The notes under the pieces are model-generated. The model searched no databases, had not been told where the DNA came from, and saw only the letters and a program-made list of their open reading frames with translations. A program made the translations under genes and the position numbers. A DNA stretch of 44,553 nt, from positions 1 to 44,553 of IMG/VR virus record IMGVR_UViG_3300028800_000156, one strand, 5' to 3'. Of the stretch, positions 6,919 through 14,753 are shown piece by piece; position 1 is the stretch's first letter, and each line of letters begins with the position of its first letter. Source of the DNA: a virus.

Positions 6919-8181
6919 ATGGCGGTCCAGAATCTAGCTCAGGCTGGAGACGTCCAGATCAAGGCCATTACCCTCTCCCAGCTTTCTGGAGGGAAGTCCG
7001 TATCTATAGCCCCTCAGGTCGTCGGCTTCTCCATCTATGAATCTATCATCAATCCGGTGATCACCGCAGAACTCATGGTCTACGATGCCGTAGATCTGCT
7101 CTACTCGTTTCCGATCATCGGTGAGGAAAAGGTATCCATTGAGTTCGCTACTGCTGGGTACGACGATACGGTCACCTATGACTTCATCGTGAATTCGGTT
7201 GAACACATCACCACGCTCTCCTACAATCGAGGAAAGTCCTACGTCATTCGGCTGGCATCAGAGGAGGTCCTGAAGAATGCCGGAACCCAGGTCAACAAGA
7301 AGTACAGCATGGAGGCGTCAGCCATCGTCCAACAGATCCTCCAGTCAAACCTCAATAGTCAAAAGAGCCTGGTGATCGATACTACCAAGGGCATCCAGGA
7401 CGTCCTCGTCTCGACTCTCCGTCCCTTCCAAGCCATCGACATGATCAGGAGGAGGGCCATCTCGTCGAAATATGAATCGGCCTCATACTGCTTCTTCGAA
7501 AACCAAGACGGGTTCTCGTTCTGCACCATCGAGAAGATGATGGATGACGGCAAGGGTAGGATAGGCGACAAGCAGTTCGTCTTCGACGCCTCAGGTCGTG
7601 TCGACTTCACGGCGTCGACGTTCCGAAACGTCCTGGGGTTTCGGAACGTCTCCGCGTTCAACAACGGTATGAAGATCGGCCACGGCTCTCTCAGGAACGT
7701 CGTTAGGAAGTTTGATTTGCTCACGGGGGCTGTGACGAAGGTGACCTATGATAACCTCCAAGACCAGGGCAAGTTCAAGTTCGCCACGGACGACGCCATC
7801 GGTCTGAACACATCCGATTTCGAAGGGAAGTACGGCGACGACACGTCCACTAACCTGATGATCCCGGCATCAGCCGACCTGCCGGAGAACTACATGGGAG
7901 ACTATGCGGGAAAGAGGCAGGCCTTTGCTGGGAAGATCTCACAGAACCTTTATCATGCCCATGTCTACGGAGACTCGAAGATGAAGGCCGGAGACGTCAT
8001 CACCATCGCAGTACCTACGACACTCGGAACAACCGATAAGCAGGATCAGGCCAGGCTGACGTCAGGTAACTACCTGGTGGCGAAGCTTCGCCACATCGTG
8101 GGTAGTTCCGCGTCGGCGGGGAGGAGGGTCTACACGCAGTCCCTCGAACTGGTCAAGGGTACCTATGAAGACAACTCCTAG
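6919..8181 (+). CDS. baseplate hub protein, T4 gp27-like
   Basis: A 420-residue protein, one base behind the gp53 stop. The N-terminus has the typical hub pattern G-D-V-Q-I-K-A-I-T-L ... V-V-G-F-S-I-Y-E-S-I ... L-M-V-Y-D-A-V-D-L-L, then F-P-I-I-G-E-E-K-V. Next is Y-V-I-R-L-A-S-E-E, and a central segment with R-P-F-Q-A-I-D-M-I-R-R-R-A. These fit gp27-like hub proteins of marine T4-like phages, which form the trimeric ring holding the gp5 spike and joining the tube. T4 gp27 has 391 residues. The last four bases overlap the end of the convergent gene 8178-8381. Confidence 0.78.
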   Translation: MAVQNLAQAGDVQIKAITLSQLSGGKSVSIAPQVVGFSIYESIINPVITAELMVYDAVDLLYSFPIIGEEKVSIEFATAGYDDTVTYDFIVNSVEHITTLSYNRGKSYVIRLASEEVLKNAGTQVNKKYSMEASAIVQQILQSNLNSQKSLVIDTTKGIQDVLVSTLRPFQAIDMIRRRAISSKYESASYCFFENQDGFSFCTIEKMMDDGKGRIGDKQFVFDASGRVDFTASTFRNVLGFRNVSAFNNGMKIGHGSLRNVVRKFDLLTGAVTKVTYDNLQDQGKFKFATDDAIGLNTSDFEGKYGDDTSTNLMIPASADLPENYMGDYAGKRQAFAGKISQNLYHAHVYGDSKMKAGDVITIAVPTTLGTTDKQDQARLTSGNYLVAKLRHIVGSSASAGRRVYTQSLELVKGTYEDNS

Positions 8182-8381
8182 CCGCATCCGCATGCCGTAT
8201 TCCAGATACCGGGATCTTCTTCTGAGGGGTTCGGGTTATCTTGTTTCCACAGGGCCATCCTATCGGAGACTGTAGCCAGGTTCTCCAGGGTCCTCTTCGT
8301 CGTGAAGAAGTCTTCTTCAGGCAAAAGGAACGCCTGTTCCCTGAGGGCCCTGGCCAACGCCTTGTACTCCTCCGGAGTCAT
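8178..8381 (-). CDS. small hypothetical protein
   Basis: A 67-residue protein with an excellent Shine-Dalgarno (AGGAGGAACAG before the ATG). The start overlaps the upstream stop as ATGA. It begins M-T-P-E-E-Y-K-A-L-A-R-A-L-R-E-Q, a likely helix, and ends T-A-C-G-C-G with two cysteines. No family is recognised. It is the last gene of the accessory minus-strand block 8178-13883. Confidence 0.6.
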   Translation of the reverse strand: MTPEEYKALARALREQAFLLPEEDFFTTKRTLENLATVSDRMALWKQDNPNPSEEDPGIWNTACGCG

Positions 8382-9661
8382 CTGTTCCTCCTCGAGAAGA
8401 CCATTCTCGACACCTTCCTCAGGATCTCGGCCTCTTCAGGATGAGATCGGCCATATTTGCTGACGAAGAGATCGATGGCGTTTGCTATCTGGTTGGCTGA
8501 GTGGGGAATATCGAGATAGATCTCACCCTCGTCCAACGGCTTGAAGGCAACGATGTCACCGTCGTTGCCGTCATGGGACCAGCGCAAAGCATCTCGATCC
8601 CCTTCGTTGGCAGAAAATAACTTATGGCTACCTCTCAACATGATCATCATCCGAGAGAACCTCGGAGGAGTCACACTTCCTCTCCATTCCGTCCATCCTG
8701 CGGGAATTCCTTTCTTGATGACACGGTACCCCACGACGTCACCGCCGGTCTCTTCGTGTTCCCACACGATTTCTTCTACTTGGCCTTCCCTTTTATCACC
8801 ATCTCTGTCGATGACTTCGACTTCGTCGTTAAGGGACAGCTCGGAAGGATAGATGTTGTCGTTATCGTCTTTGGATGAGTTCGTCGTGCTAGGAACCCAC
8901 TCCGTGAAGTCGTCTGGTATCTCGACTTCCGATTCTTCCGTTTTTCCCTCCTTTTCGACGACGAAGAAGGCGATGACGTCGTCGACATCATCCGTCCAAT
9001 GCCATACGATTTCGCCAGCCCTCTCGGCATCCCTAGTTGACCCATCTCGATAGAGGACGTTTACTCCCGTATCCCTATCGACGCCTCGGGGCATGTCGCC
9101 CTTCATATCAGACGAATCACCTCTCCACGCCCTCCACCCAGGAGGGGGTAGGACTTCGTCAGGAGCTGAACGATAGTAGACGACGTCGTACGTGCTCGCG
9201 ACTGAGCCAGGAGGGTCCAAGTTCCATGAGACATCTTCTGGATCGTCGTGAGTTTCTGAAGTATTGTTACGAAATACGACTTGGATTCTGCCCCCTTTCG
9301 GCAAGTCCCGAGGCGGCGTATCTGCGTTTCCGGGGTTTCCACCCCAAGCAATCCATAACCTGTCTATGACTGGCTTGGATTTTGCAGGAGAAGCCACTGC
9401 GGGTCGCTGGCTTGCCCCCGCAGTCTCGTCGTTGTGGAGGCGCCAGGAAACGATGTCCGAATCCATCGGATTACTACGATGCCGCCACGTCCAACTTCCG
9501 ATCCTCCCGGCTTCGTTTACGACTCCGTTACGAAACATGATGTCGACACGCACGGAAGCGTCGACGCCCGGGGGACGGTCCTGCTTGCCGTCCCAAGGCT
9601 GCCACGCCGATTCGGCTGTTTCGACATCTTCCTGGTCTTCATCGAGAACGTAGAATGACAT
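8378..9661 (-). CDS. protein of five tandem W-x-x-W/G ... R-x-G ... W-x-H modules
   Basis: A 427-residue acidic protein built from about five degenerate repeats of 60-75 residues. Each starts with a tryptophan pair such as A-W-Q-P-W-D-G, L-W-I-A-W-G-G, G-W-R-A-W-R-G or G-W-T-E-W-R-G. Each continues with a V-x-V-x-x-R-(D/N)-G strand, W-x-H or W-x-W near the end, and a D-(I/V)-V-(S/A/G)-(W/F/Y) closing strand. Similar single or repeated modules occur in many phage proteins of unknown role. The last 50 residues are helical and lack the repeat. The pattern suggests a beta-rich binding protein with several equivalent sites. Translation is coupled on both sides. Confidence 0.7.
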   Translation of the reverse strand: MSFYVLDEDQEDVETAESAWQPWDGKQDRPPGVDASVRVDIMFRNGVVNEAGRIGSWTWRHRSNPMDSDIVSWRLHNDETAGASQRPAVASPAKSKPVIDRLWIAWGGNPGNADTPPRDLPKGGRIQVVFRNNTSETHDDPEDVSWNLDPPGSVASTYDVVYYRSAPDEVLPPPGWRAWRGDSSDMKGDMPRGVDRDTGVNVLYRDGSTRDAERAGEIVWHWTDDVDDVIAFFVVEKEGKTEESEVEIPDDFTEWVPSTTNSSKDDNDNIYPSELSLNDEVEVIDRDGDKREGQVEEIVWEHEETGGDVVGYRVIKKGIPAGWTEWRGSVTPPRFSRMMIMLRGSHKLFSANEGDRDALRWSHDGNDGDIVAFKPLDEGEIYLDIPHSANQIANAIDLFVSKYGRSHPEEAEILRKVSRMVFSRRNR

Positions 9662-10002
9662 CAGTGCACCACGGGTTTCTGGCCAGGGGGCACGCTCATG
9701 CGGTGGTCCAGAACGGCGGTCGTCGTGTCGACGTATTCCGCCAGGACTGGTTTCTGCAGGTCATGCATGGGGGACATCTGCTCCAGCATCTTTCGATACG
9801 TCGGGGCCATGGGGTCGTTCGGGAACGCCTCGAGCGCTGCCTCGAGGGAATGGGTGAGCATACAGAGACCCTCGGCGACCTTGGACGCCAGAGTCACCGA
9901 CATCACCCCCTCGATCGTCTCCTTCACCCCCTCTGGGGCTCCGTCGAGGTCCTCGCGGATGGAATTGACCGAAGATCCGAAACCCTTTAAGTCAATGGCC
10001 AT
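9661..10002 (-). CDS. hypothetical protein
   Basis: A 113-residue protein, mostly predicted helix, with a stop/start overlap on both sides (TAATG upstream, TGATG downstream) and a GAGGAAGG ribosome binding site. It begins M-A-I-D-L-K-G-F-G-S-S-V and contains two likely amphipathic helices (E-G-V-K-E-T-I-E-G-V-M and A-E-G-L-C-M-L-T-H-S-L-E-A-A-L). No family is recognised. Confidence 0.6.
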   Translation of the reverse strand: MAIDLKGFGSSVNSIREDLDGAPEGVKETIEGVMSVTLASKVAEGLCMLTHSLEAALEAFPNDPMAPTYRKMLEQMSPMHDLQKPVLAEYVDTTTAVLDHRMSVPPGQKPVVH

Positions 10003-10427
10003 TATCCGACCTTCCTCTGCTGGATCTTCTGTGCGACCTGGGCCATGTGGTTTGCGATACGCGACTGGAGGCTGATGTACTCAGCTTCGAGCTTCGGCCA
10101 TATCTTCCTGGCCTTTCGCACTGCCTCATAGGCGAGTTCCGACTCGTCGAAGGACATCGAGAACGGCGAGTCCTGGGTGTCCGTGGAGATCTTCTTCTCG
10201 GCGATCAGACCCATGAGAGCGTACTTGATCGTCTTCTTGGTCAGACCGACACGGCGCATCTCAGAGAGGGTTCCCGACGGGTTCTTGTACCCGATCGCGG
10301 TCATCGCCTCGCTGTCGCTGATGTTCTTGTGCTTGAGGAGGTTGAACAGGTACTCGACGTCGTTGACGTCCACCATGTCGAACGTCCTCGTGGACTTCAC
10401 TGAGTTTTCGTTTGTCGTTTCCATCAT
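10002..10427 (-). CDS. hypothetical protein with helix-turn-helix-like middle
   Basis: A 141-residue basic protein with a strong Shine-Dalgarno (AAGGAGCACCCCC before the ATG). The middle reads D-S-E-A-M-T-A-I-G-Y-K-N-P-S-G-T-L-S-E-M-R and T-K-K-T-I-K-Y-A-L. This has the spacing of a small helix-turn-helix (helix, G-Y turn, second helix), so DNA binding is possible. The C-terminal third is a long helix rich in Q and K. No family is identified. It could be a regulator of the accessory block, but nothing in the sequence proves that. Confidence 0.6.
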   Translation of the reverse strand: MMETTNENSVKSTRTFDMVDVNDVEYLFNLLKHKNISDSEAMTAIGYKNPSGTLSEMRRVGLTKKTIKYALMGLIAEKKISTDTQDSPFSMSFDESELAYEAVRKARKIWPKLEAEYISLQSRIANHMAQVAQKIQQRKVG

Positions 10428-10452
10428 GGGGGTGCTCCTTCCTTGGAAACTT

Positions 10453-10764
10453 CTATCCTAAGACTTTCTTGATGGGTTGTACACCGCATCCTCCTGAGTT
10501 CTCCATGCCGAGAGCCATGATGACCTGGACGTCCCTACTGGACAGACCAAGGTGTTCATTGATCATCCTGGACAGGTCGTCCACCATTTCCGTGGAGAAT
10601 CCGTCGGTAAGGAACGACAGGTCGAACACGCCTCTGTTCCAGATAACTACGCTGAAACTCCCGTTGTTGATGTTGACGAAGGCCTTCGAGGCCTCGCCGA
10701 ACGAGTTCTCGACCATGGCGACGATGTCAGATGCCTGTAGCGTTCTCTTCTTGACCGGTATCAT
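10453..10764 (-). CDS. hypothetical protein
   Basis: A 103-residue protein. The start is put at the ATG at 10764 because AGGAGGACACC precedes it; the frame is open further upstream without a ribosome site. It begins M-I-P-V-K-K-R-T-L-Q-A-S-D-I-V. It has a beta-strand-like F-S-V-V-I-W-N-R-G-V-F-D-L and ends M-E-N-S-G-G-C-G-V-Q-P-I-K-K. No family is recognised. It lies downstream of the AAA+ ATPase and of the C(UUCG)G hairpin. Confidence 0.6.
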   Translation of the reverse strand: MIPVKKRTLQASDIVAMVENSFGEASKAFVNINNGSFSVVIWNRGVFDLSFLTDGFSTEMVDDLSRMINEHLGLSSRDVQVIMALGMENSGGCGVQPIKKVLG

Positions 10765-10784
10765 GGTGTCCTCCTGACGGGTCT

Positions 10785-10810
10785 GGGGCAGGAGCCGAAG
10801 CTCCCACCCC
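10785..10810 (-). promoter_or_regulatory. very stable intercistronic C(UUCG)G hairpin
   Basis: On the minus-strand RNA, 11-base arms enclose UUCG closed by a C-G pair, the exceptionally stable tetraloop first described in T4 messages. The pairs at 10789/10806 and 10790/10805 are G-U wobbles on this strand but mismatches on the other. This argues that the hairpin works in the minus-strand transcript. It lies between the AAA+ stop (10854) and the next ribosome binding site, without a U run. A role in RNA stability or expression ratio is more likely than classical termination. Confidence 0.7.
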
Positions 10811-10853
10811 ATCCCGTGGCCGACCGGAGCACCCGAGGCGCCGGCCAGTCTTG

Positions 10854-12527
10854 TTACGCTGCGACTTTTTTCCGGGTCGCAGCGGTATCTTTCTTCACTT
10901 CATCCACCTTCTTGGTGACCTCGCCGATGGTCTCGCGGATCGTACGGGACGCCGAAGCCGCGGCTTCGGCGTTCTTCGAGGCCGCCATCAGGTTGCCGAT
11001 CACGTTGATCTTCAGGTCGTGGCTCAGCTCCTTGATGCCGTTTATGGCAGTGATGGTGTCGTCGTCGAGACCGACGTTTTCCTGGATGACGGTACCCAGG
11101 GCGCGGCCGAGCTTCTCGTAGGAGTTCATCTCCGGCTTGGCGCCATTGAGGAGCTCCAGGTGACGCTTCATGCCGTTCGCTGCTGTGACCAAGTCCTCGG
11201 GGGTGATGTGATCGTCACCACGACCGATCATGCCGAGTTTCGAGCGCTCCACGACCTCGCGGATCGTCGAGGGCTTCTGACCCTTGAGGGCATCGGCCAC
11301 GCTGGTCATATCGGAGTCCTTCGCCAGGAGTCCGCGCGAGTAGTTGAAGACCAGCTGGATGACGGCCTTCTCCTGTGGCGCCCTGATCGAGATCACCGAG
11401 TCGAGACGTCCCGGACGCAGCATGGCTTTGTCCAGCTTCTCGACGAAATTGGTGGTCAGAACCGTGATCACCTTGGAGTTCTTCGAGAGGACACCGTCGA
11501 TCGTGTTGATGATGTCGTTGGCGCGATTGTCACGGATTTCCGTGACGCGATCCACGTCTTCGGCGAACACGACGGCCGGCTCGTAGCGCTGTGCGAACAA
11601 GAGGGCGTCCTTCAGGCCGCGGACGTCGTCCAGGACGATGAAGGTCCAGCCGTTCTGGACTGCGATCAGGCTGGTCGTGTTGGCCAGCATGGTCTTGCCG
11701 ATGCCGTACTCGCCTTCGAGCAGGTTCGTGCGCTTCAGCGGTATGCCGTTCTTCAGGGCTTCGGCCGTCTTCTGGATCGGAGTCCAGATGGATGCCTGGA
11801 CCTGACTGCGTTCGTCGTCGTTCAGGACGAGCTCGTCCGGGTTGATGTAGGCAGTCGGAAGGAACGCCGGCGGCGTGTCGAAGTCGACGGTGCCGTCGGT
11901 CTTCGCGACGAGTCGGATGGCCTTGCCCTTGTAGATGGAGTCGGACTTCAGGATCTCCTTCGTCAGCTCGACGAGCTCACGAACGATGTGCATCTCCTTC
12001 TTCTTGACCATACCGGAGACGACGAACTGCGGTCCGTACTTGCCCTTCTTGGCGCCGATGGTGAGGTTGTTCTCGATGCCGGGGATCTTGAACTCGCCCC
12101 AAGGAACCTGCACGAAGTCCTTGTCGGAATCCGGACCGGTCTGGATGGTGAGCAGCGACGGCGGGATGGGGCCGAAGAAGCTCGGAGTCGGACGTGCGGA
12201 TGCCCAGCCGTAGAGGTTGCGCATGGCAGAGAAGAAGGCGACGGCCGCGTCGTGGGGATAGGCGTCGACGACCTGGGTCGCGTCCATCTCGACGTTGTCG
12301 TCCTCGAGCTTGCGCTGGAGAGTTTCGATCGCCGCTTCGGTGTCCATCGGACCGGGTTCTGCCGGCAGGATGATCTTGCGCCCCTTGTGCTCGATCTCGG
12401 GATCCTCGTGTTCCCAGTTGACGGCCTTTCCGGTCATCATGGCGTTCATGAGGTCTTCGAACTTGGCGTGACCGGCTCGCAGGTTTACAGTCTCCTGCCG
12501 CCGGCCTTTCGTGGTAGTCTCAGTCAT
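10854..12527 (-). CDS. AAA+ ATPase (Cdc48/FtsH-type module)
   Basis: 557 residues from the ATG at 12527, chosen because AAGGAG lies seven bases upstream. The N-terminal 230 residues are of unknown fold. The AAA+ core follows: Walker A G-E-Y-G-I-G-K-T at about 272-279, Walker B V-V-F-A-E-D-V-D at 319-326, sensor-1 T-T-N at 358-360 and the second-region-of-homology motif L-R-P-G-R-L-D near 370-376 with both arginines. The C-terminus is helical and Lys/Ala-rich (V-D-E-V-K-K-D-T-A-A-T). Walker B has E-D rather than the usual D-E, which still leaves acidic residues at both sites. It should form a ring-shaped, ATP-driven remodeller; the substrate is unknown. It is the largest gene of the accessory block. 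Confidence 0.85.
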   Translation of the reverse strand: MTETTTKGRRQETVNLRAGHAKFEDLMNAMMTGKAVNWEHEDPEIEHKGRKIILPAEPGPMDTEAAIETLQRKLEDDNVEMDATQVVDAYPHDAAVAFFSAMRNLYGWASARPTPSFFGPIPPSLLTIQTGPDSDKDFVQVPWGEFKIPGIENNLTIGAKKGKYGPQFVVSGMVKKKEMHIVRELVELTKEILKSDSIYKGKAIRLVAKTDGTVDFDTPPAFLPTAYINPDELVLNDDERSQVQASIWTPIQKTAEALKNGIPLKRTNLLEGEYGIGKTMLANTTSLIAVQNGWTFIVLDDVRGLKDALLFAQRYEPAVVFAEDVDRVTEIRDNRANDIINTIDGVLSKNSKVITVLTTNFVEKLDKAMLRPGRLDSVISIRAPQEKAVIQLVFNYSRGLLAKDSDMTSVADALKGQKPSTIREVVERSKLGMIGRGDDHITPEDLVTAANGMKRHLELLNGAKPEMNSYEKLGRALGTVIQENVGLDDDTITAINGIKELSHDLKINVIGNLMAASKNAEAAASASRTIRETIGEVTKKVDEVKKDTAATRKKVAA

Positions 12528-12595
12528 TGGTGCTCCTTGTCCGATGGCGAGGGGCTGCTCGCTGGACATGAGTTGGTTATTCCCAGCCCGGAATG

Positions 12596-13153
12596 CTAGT
12601 TGATGGATGGTTTTTCCATGCTGTCGAATATGGATAGGAAACCATCGTAGATACGAACGACGTCCGGCGGCTGCTCGATGAGTTCTCCGGCCGAGATGGT
12701 TTTTTGTCCATCCTTCTCGACTGGGCCGACGAAGAGTTGCTTCTTGCCCATTCGGGTCGCTCCTGCGACCATGTAGGCATCCTTCTTGTTGGGGGCATGT
12801 CTCGGCTGGACCAAGGCATCACCCTTTTCGAATACCGCCGCCCAGATCTCACTCATCACGCAGTAGGCTATCGCATTGCGGTCCGTGAAGATTTGGATGA
12901 GTAGTTCCTTGAGCAGGTTCGGTGGTACGTTAGGAGAAACGACCACGGACATCTCACCTTCTTCATCCAAGAAGAAGAACGTCGGTCCTGAGATATTTTC
13001 CCCGGATTCGAGTTTGTTCTTGGCGAGGATCTTGACTCCATCGAGGAGTTCTTCGTAGTTCATCACCTTCTTCTTGAAGGCCTTCTCGACGTCCTCGGCT
13101 ATTTCCTTCACCTCTTTCGGGGAATTGGAATCGACTTCTTGATAGTCAGACAT
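12596..13153 (-). CDS. hypothetical protein
   Basis: A 185-residue acidic protein, upstream of the AAA+ ATPase and overlapping the AlkB gene by eight bases. It has a good ribosome site (AAGGAG, ten bases before the ATG). The N-terminal 40 residues are a charged helix (E-V-K-E-I-A-E-D-V-E-K-A-F-K-K-K). The rest alternates strands and helices, with G-P-T-F-F-F-L-D-E-E-G-E-M-S-V-V-V and Q-L-F-V-G-P-V-E-K-D-G-Q-K. No family is recognised. Its position suggests co-expression with, and perhaps service as adaptor or substrate of, the ATPase, but that is only inferred. Confidence 0.62.
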   Translation of the reverse strand: MSDYQEVDSNSPKEVKEIAEDVEKAFKKKVMNYEELLDGVKILAKNKLESGENISGPTFFFLDEEGEMSVVVSPNVPPNLLKELLIQIFTDRNAIAYCVMSEIWAAVFEKGDALVQPRHAPNKKDAYMVAGATRMGKKQLFVGPVEKDGQKTISAGELIEQPPDVVRIYDGFLSIFDSMEKPSIN

Positions 13154-13883
13154 CTGCGGGTTGCTCCTTGTGAAGTCCTCGGTACGTGAGACTGATCCGA
13201 GGGTTGACGTGGCCTGGCGCCTTCGGGATCCTGTGCAGCCACTTCTGCTGCATCCCGGCGTGCATCAAGAGAAGCGATCCGCTCTCCAGCCACTGGGTTT
13301 GTATCTGTGCGGCTAGCATCCTAGCCCTGAACGGGCACTCCTTGCCGTGTCCATTGATGCTGCCGTTGATCTGGGGTTCCGACACCCCGCAACCCACACA
13401 CCTGCTGTAGGGGTTGCCTCCACCGATCTTCTCGGTCTCGTAGTCGGTGTGGTACGCTCCGTCGAAGTCTGGATCGATCGGTCTAAACTGGATGGCTCTG
13501 GGTCCACCGAGCGTGACGACCGCTATCGGTCTGGTGTGGTCGATGTTTTGGTCATCGTCTGAGTGCCAGCCGAGGGCGTCGTTGCCGTCGTTGTACATGT
13601 TCAGGAAGCAACCCTCCAGGGTCGGAGATATGTGGTTGTTCCTGCACACGAGGTCGTCTATAAAATCGATGAGAGGATGCCCTGCCTTGGAATCATAGGT
13701 CCTGGCCCCTCGACCTTTTCCGTAGGTGTAGGGCCTTCCGAAGACGTTCGTCCAGTATTCATGCCGGGGGGCGTCTTCACGCCTCTCCCAGTTTAGGTCA
13801 TCGTTGAGGTCCATGAAGTACATGGTGGCCTCCTTCCGGGGAATGAAACCCCCAATGTACTCGACAGGCGCGTCAACCTTCAT
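13146..13883 (-). CDS. AlkB-type 2-oxoglutarate/Fe(II) dioxygenase with Cys/His insertion
   Basis: 245 residues from the ATG at 13883; the frame is open further but would run into the divergent gp5 promoter. The jelly-roll core is clear: L-N-M-Y-N-D-G-N-D at 94-102, iron ligands H107-S-D109, G-P-R-A-I-Q-F-R at 127-134, distal histidine H217, and N-P-R-I-S-L-T-Y-R at 227-235 with the 2-oxoglutarate-binding arginine. Such enzymes repair alkylated bases or modify nucleic acids. Between the H-x-D and the distal His lies an insertion with C162-x-x-C165 ... H179-x-x-x-C183, a possible zinc knuckle that I do not know from AlkB itself. It is the first gene of the accessory minus-strand block. Confidence 0.88.
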   Translation of the reverse strand: MKVDAPVEYIGGFIPRKEATMYFMDLNDDLNWERREDAPRHEYWTNVFGRPYTYGKGRGARTYDSKAGHPLIDFIDDLVCRNNHISPTLEGCFLNMYNDGNDALGWHSDDDQNIDHTRPIAVVTLGGPRAIQFRPIDPDFDGAYHTDYETEKIGGGNPYSRCVGCGVSEPQINGSINGHGKECPFRARMLAAQIQTQWLESGSLLLMHAGMQQKWLHRIPKAPGHVNPRISLTYRGLHKEQPADV

Positions 13884-13975
13884 GACCAAGTTCTCTGGGG
13901 AAAAGCGCGTCTTCCCGATCTCAGGAATGGAAGGTATACACTTCCCAGGAAAAGTAAACAGCCTCGGGGGAGCAA

Positions 13976-13981
13976 TAAATA
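13976..13981 (+). promoter_or_regulatory. late promoter core TAAATA in front of the gp5-like gene
   Basis: AATAAATATGCCATGG: the core ends four bases before the ATG at 13986. GGGGGAG lies 13 bases upstream of the ATG, but it precedes the core, so it would not be in an RNA started from this promoter. Confidence 0.7.
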
Positions 13982-13985
13982 TGCC

Positions 13986-14753
13986 ATGGCCAGCAACAGA
14001 ATAGGCGAGCAGGGTGTCCGCTGGTTCGTGGGCACGGTTGAGGACGTGGATGACCCTAGGATGCTGGGGCGAGTTCGTGTGCGCTTCCACAACGACCATG
14101 CCGATAATTCCATCGCCACCGAGGACCTCCCGTGGGCTACTCCCATCAACGGTATCGGTTCCGCATCATTGGCCGAGGTGGGTGATAGCCCAACGGGTAT
14201 CCAAAAAGGAACTGGGGTGTTCGGGTTCTGTCTCGACGGCCACGAACGCCAACTGCCTCTCATCTGGGGCACGTACGCCAAGATCCCAGACAACGACGAC
14301 TCGAAGCATGATGTGTCGAGACTCGCTCGTGGAATCAATTCTATCCAAAACACTCAGGAAGGTCCTGAGCCAGAACCTGCGTATGCAGCAAAGTATCCGT
14401 ACAACAAGGTCACTCAGACGAGATCCGGGCACGTCATCGAGATGGATGATACTCCTGGGCATGAACGCATTCGCATCTACCACAAGTCTGGTTCGTATGA
14501 AGAGACGAACGAAGACGGCAGGTTCGTTAGGAAAATCGTAGACGATGGTTTTGAGATCGTCGTCAAGGACAAGACCGTGTACGTAAAAGGCGACTACAAG
14601 GTCGAGGTCAAGGGTGATCTCACCTACGACGTCTCGGGTGACATGAAGGTCACGGTAAAAGGCGACTACTCTCTGTCAGTGGAAGGGGATTCTTCTCTCG
14701 ACAGTCGAGGAGAAACACAGATCACCGGTTCCGACGTGAGGATCAACGAGTGA
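13986..14753 (+). CDS. baseplate central spike, T4 gp5-like without lysozyme domain
   Basis: A 255-residue protein. Residues 12-100 form the OB-fold of gp5/VgrG-type hubs: [20 protein letters not shown], then L-P-W-A-T-P. From about 195 the chain becomes an eight-residue repeat of the type V-K-G-D-Y-K-V-E, the beta-helix needle of gp5. T4 gp5 has 575 residues with a lysozyme domain between these parts; here about 90 linker residues replace it and no E-8-D-5-T lysozyme motif is present. The protein should trimerise below the hub. Its last codons overlap the GTG start of the PAAR-like fibre gene, which would cap or extend the spike. Confidence 0.85.
   Translation: MASNRIGEQGVRWFVGTVEDVDDPRMLGRVRVRFHNDHADNSIATEDLPWATPINGIGSASLAEVGDSPTGIQKGTGVFGFCLDGHERQLPLIWGTYAKIPDNDDSKHDVSRLARGINSIQNTQEGPEPEPAYAAKYPYNKVTQTRSGHVIEMDDTPGHERIRIYHKSGSYEETNEDGRFVRKIVDDGFEIVVKDKTVYVKGDYKVEVKGDLTYDVSGDMKVTVKGDYSLSVEGDSSLDSRGETQITGSDVRINE

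Noticed and set aside
10851-12599. 582-residue plus-strand frame opposite the AAA+ ATPase
   Set aside because: It follows from the strong codon bias of the ATPase gene; the product has no domain, whereas the minus-strand frame has Walker A, Walker B, sensor and arginine motifs and a ribosome site.
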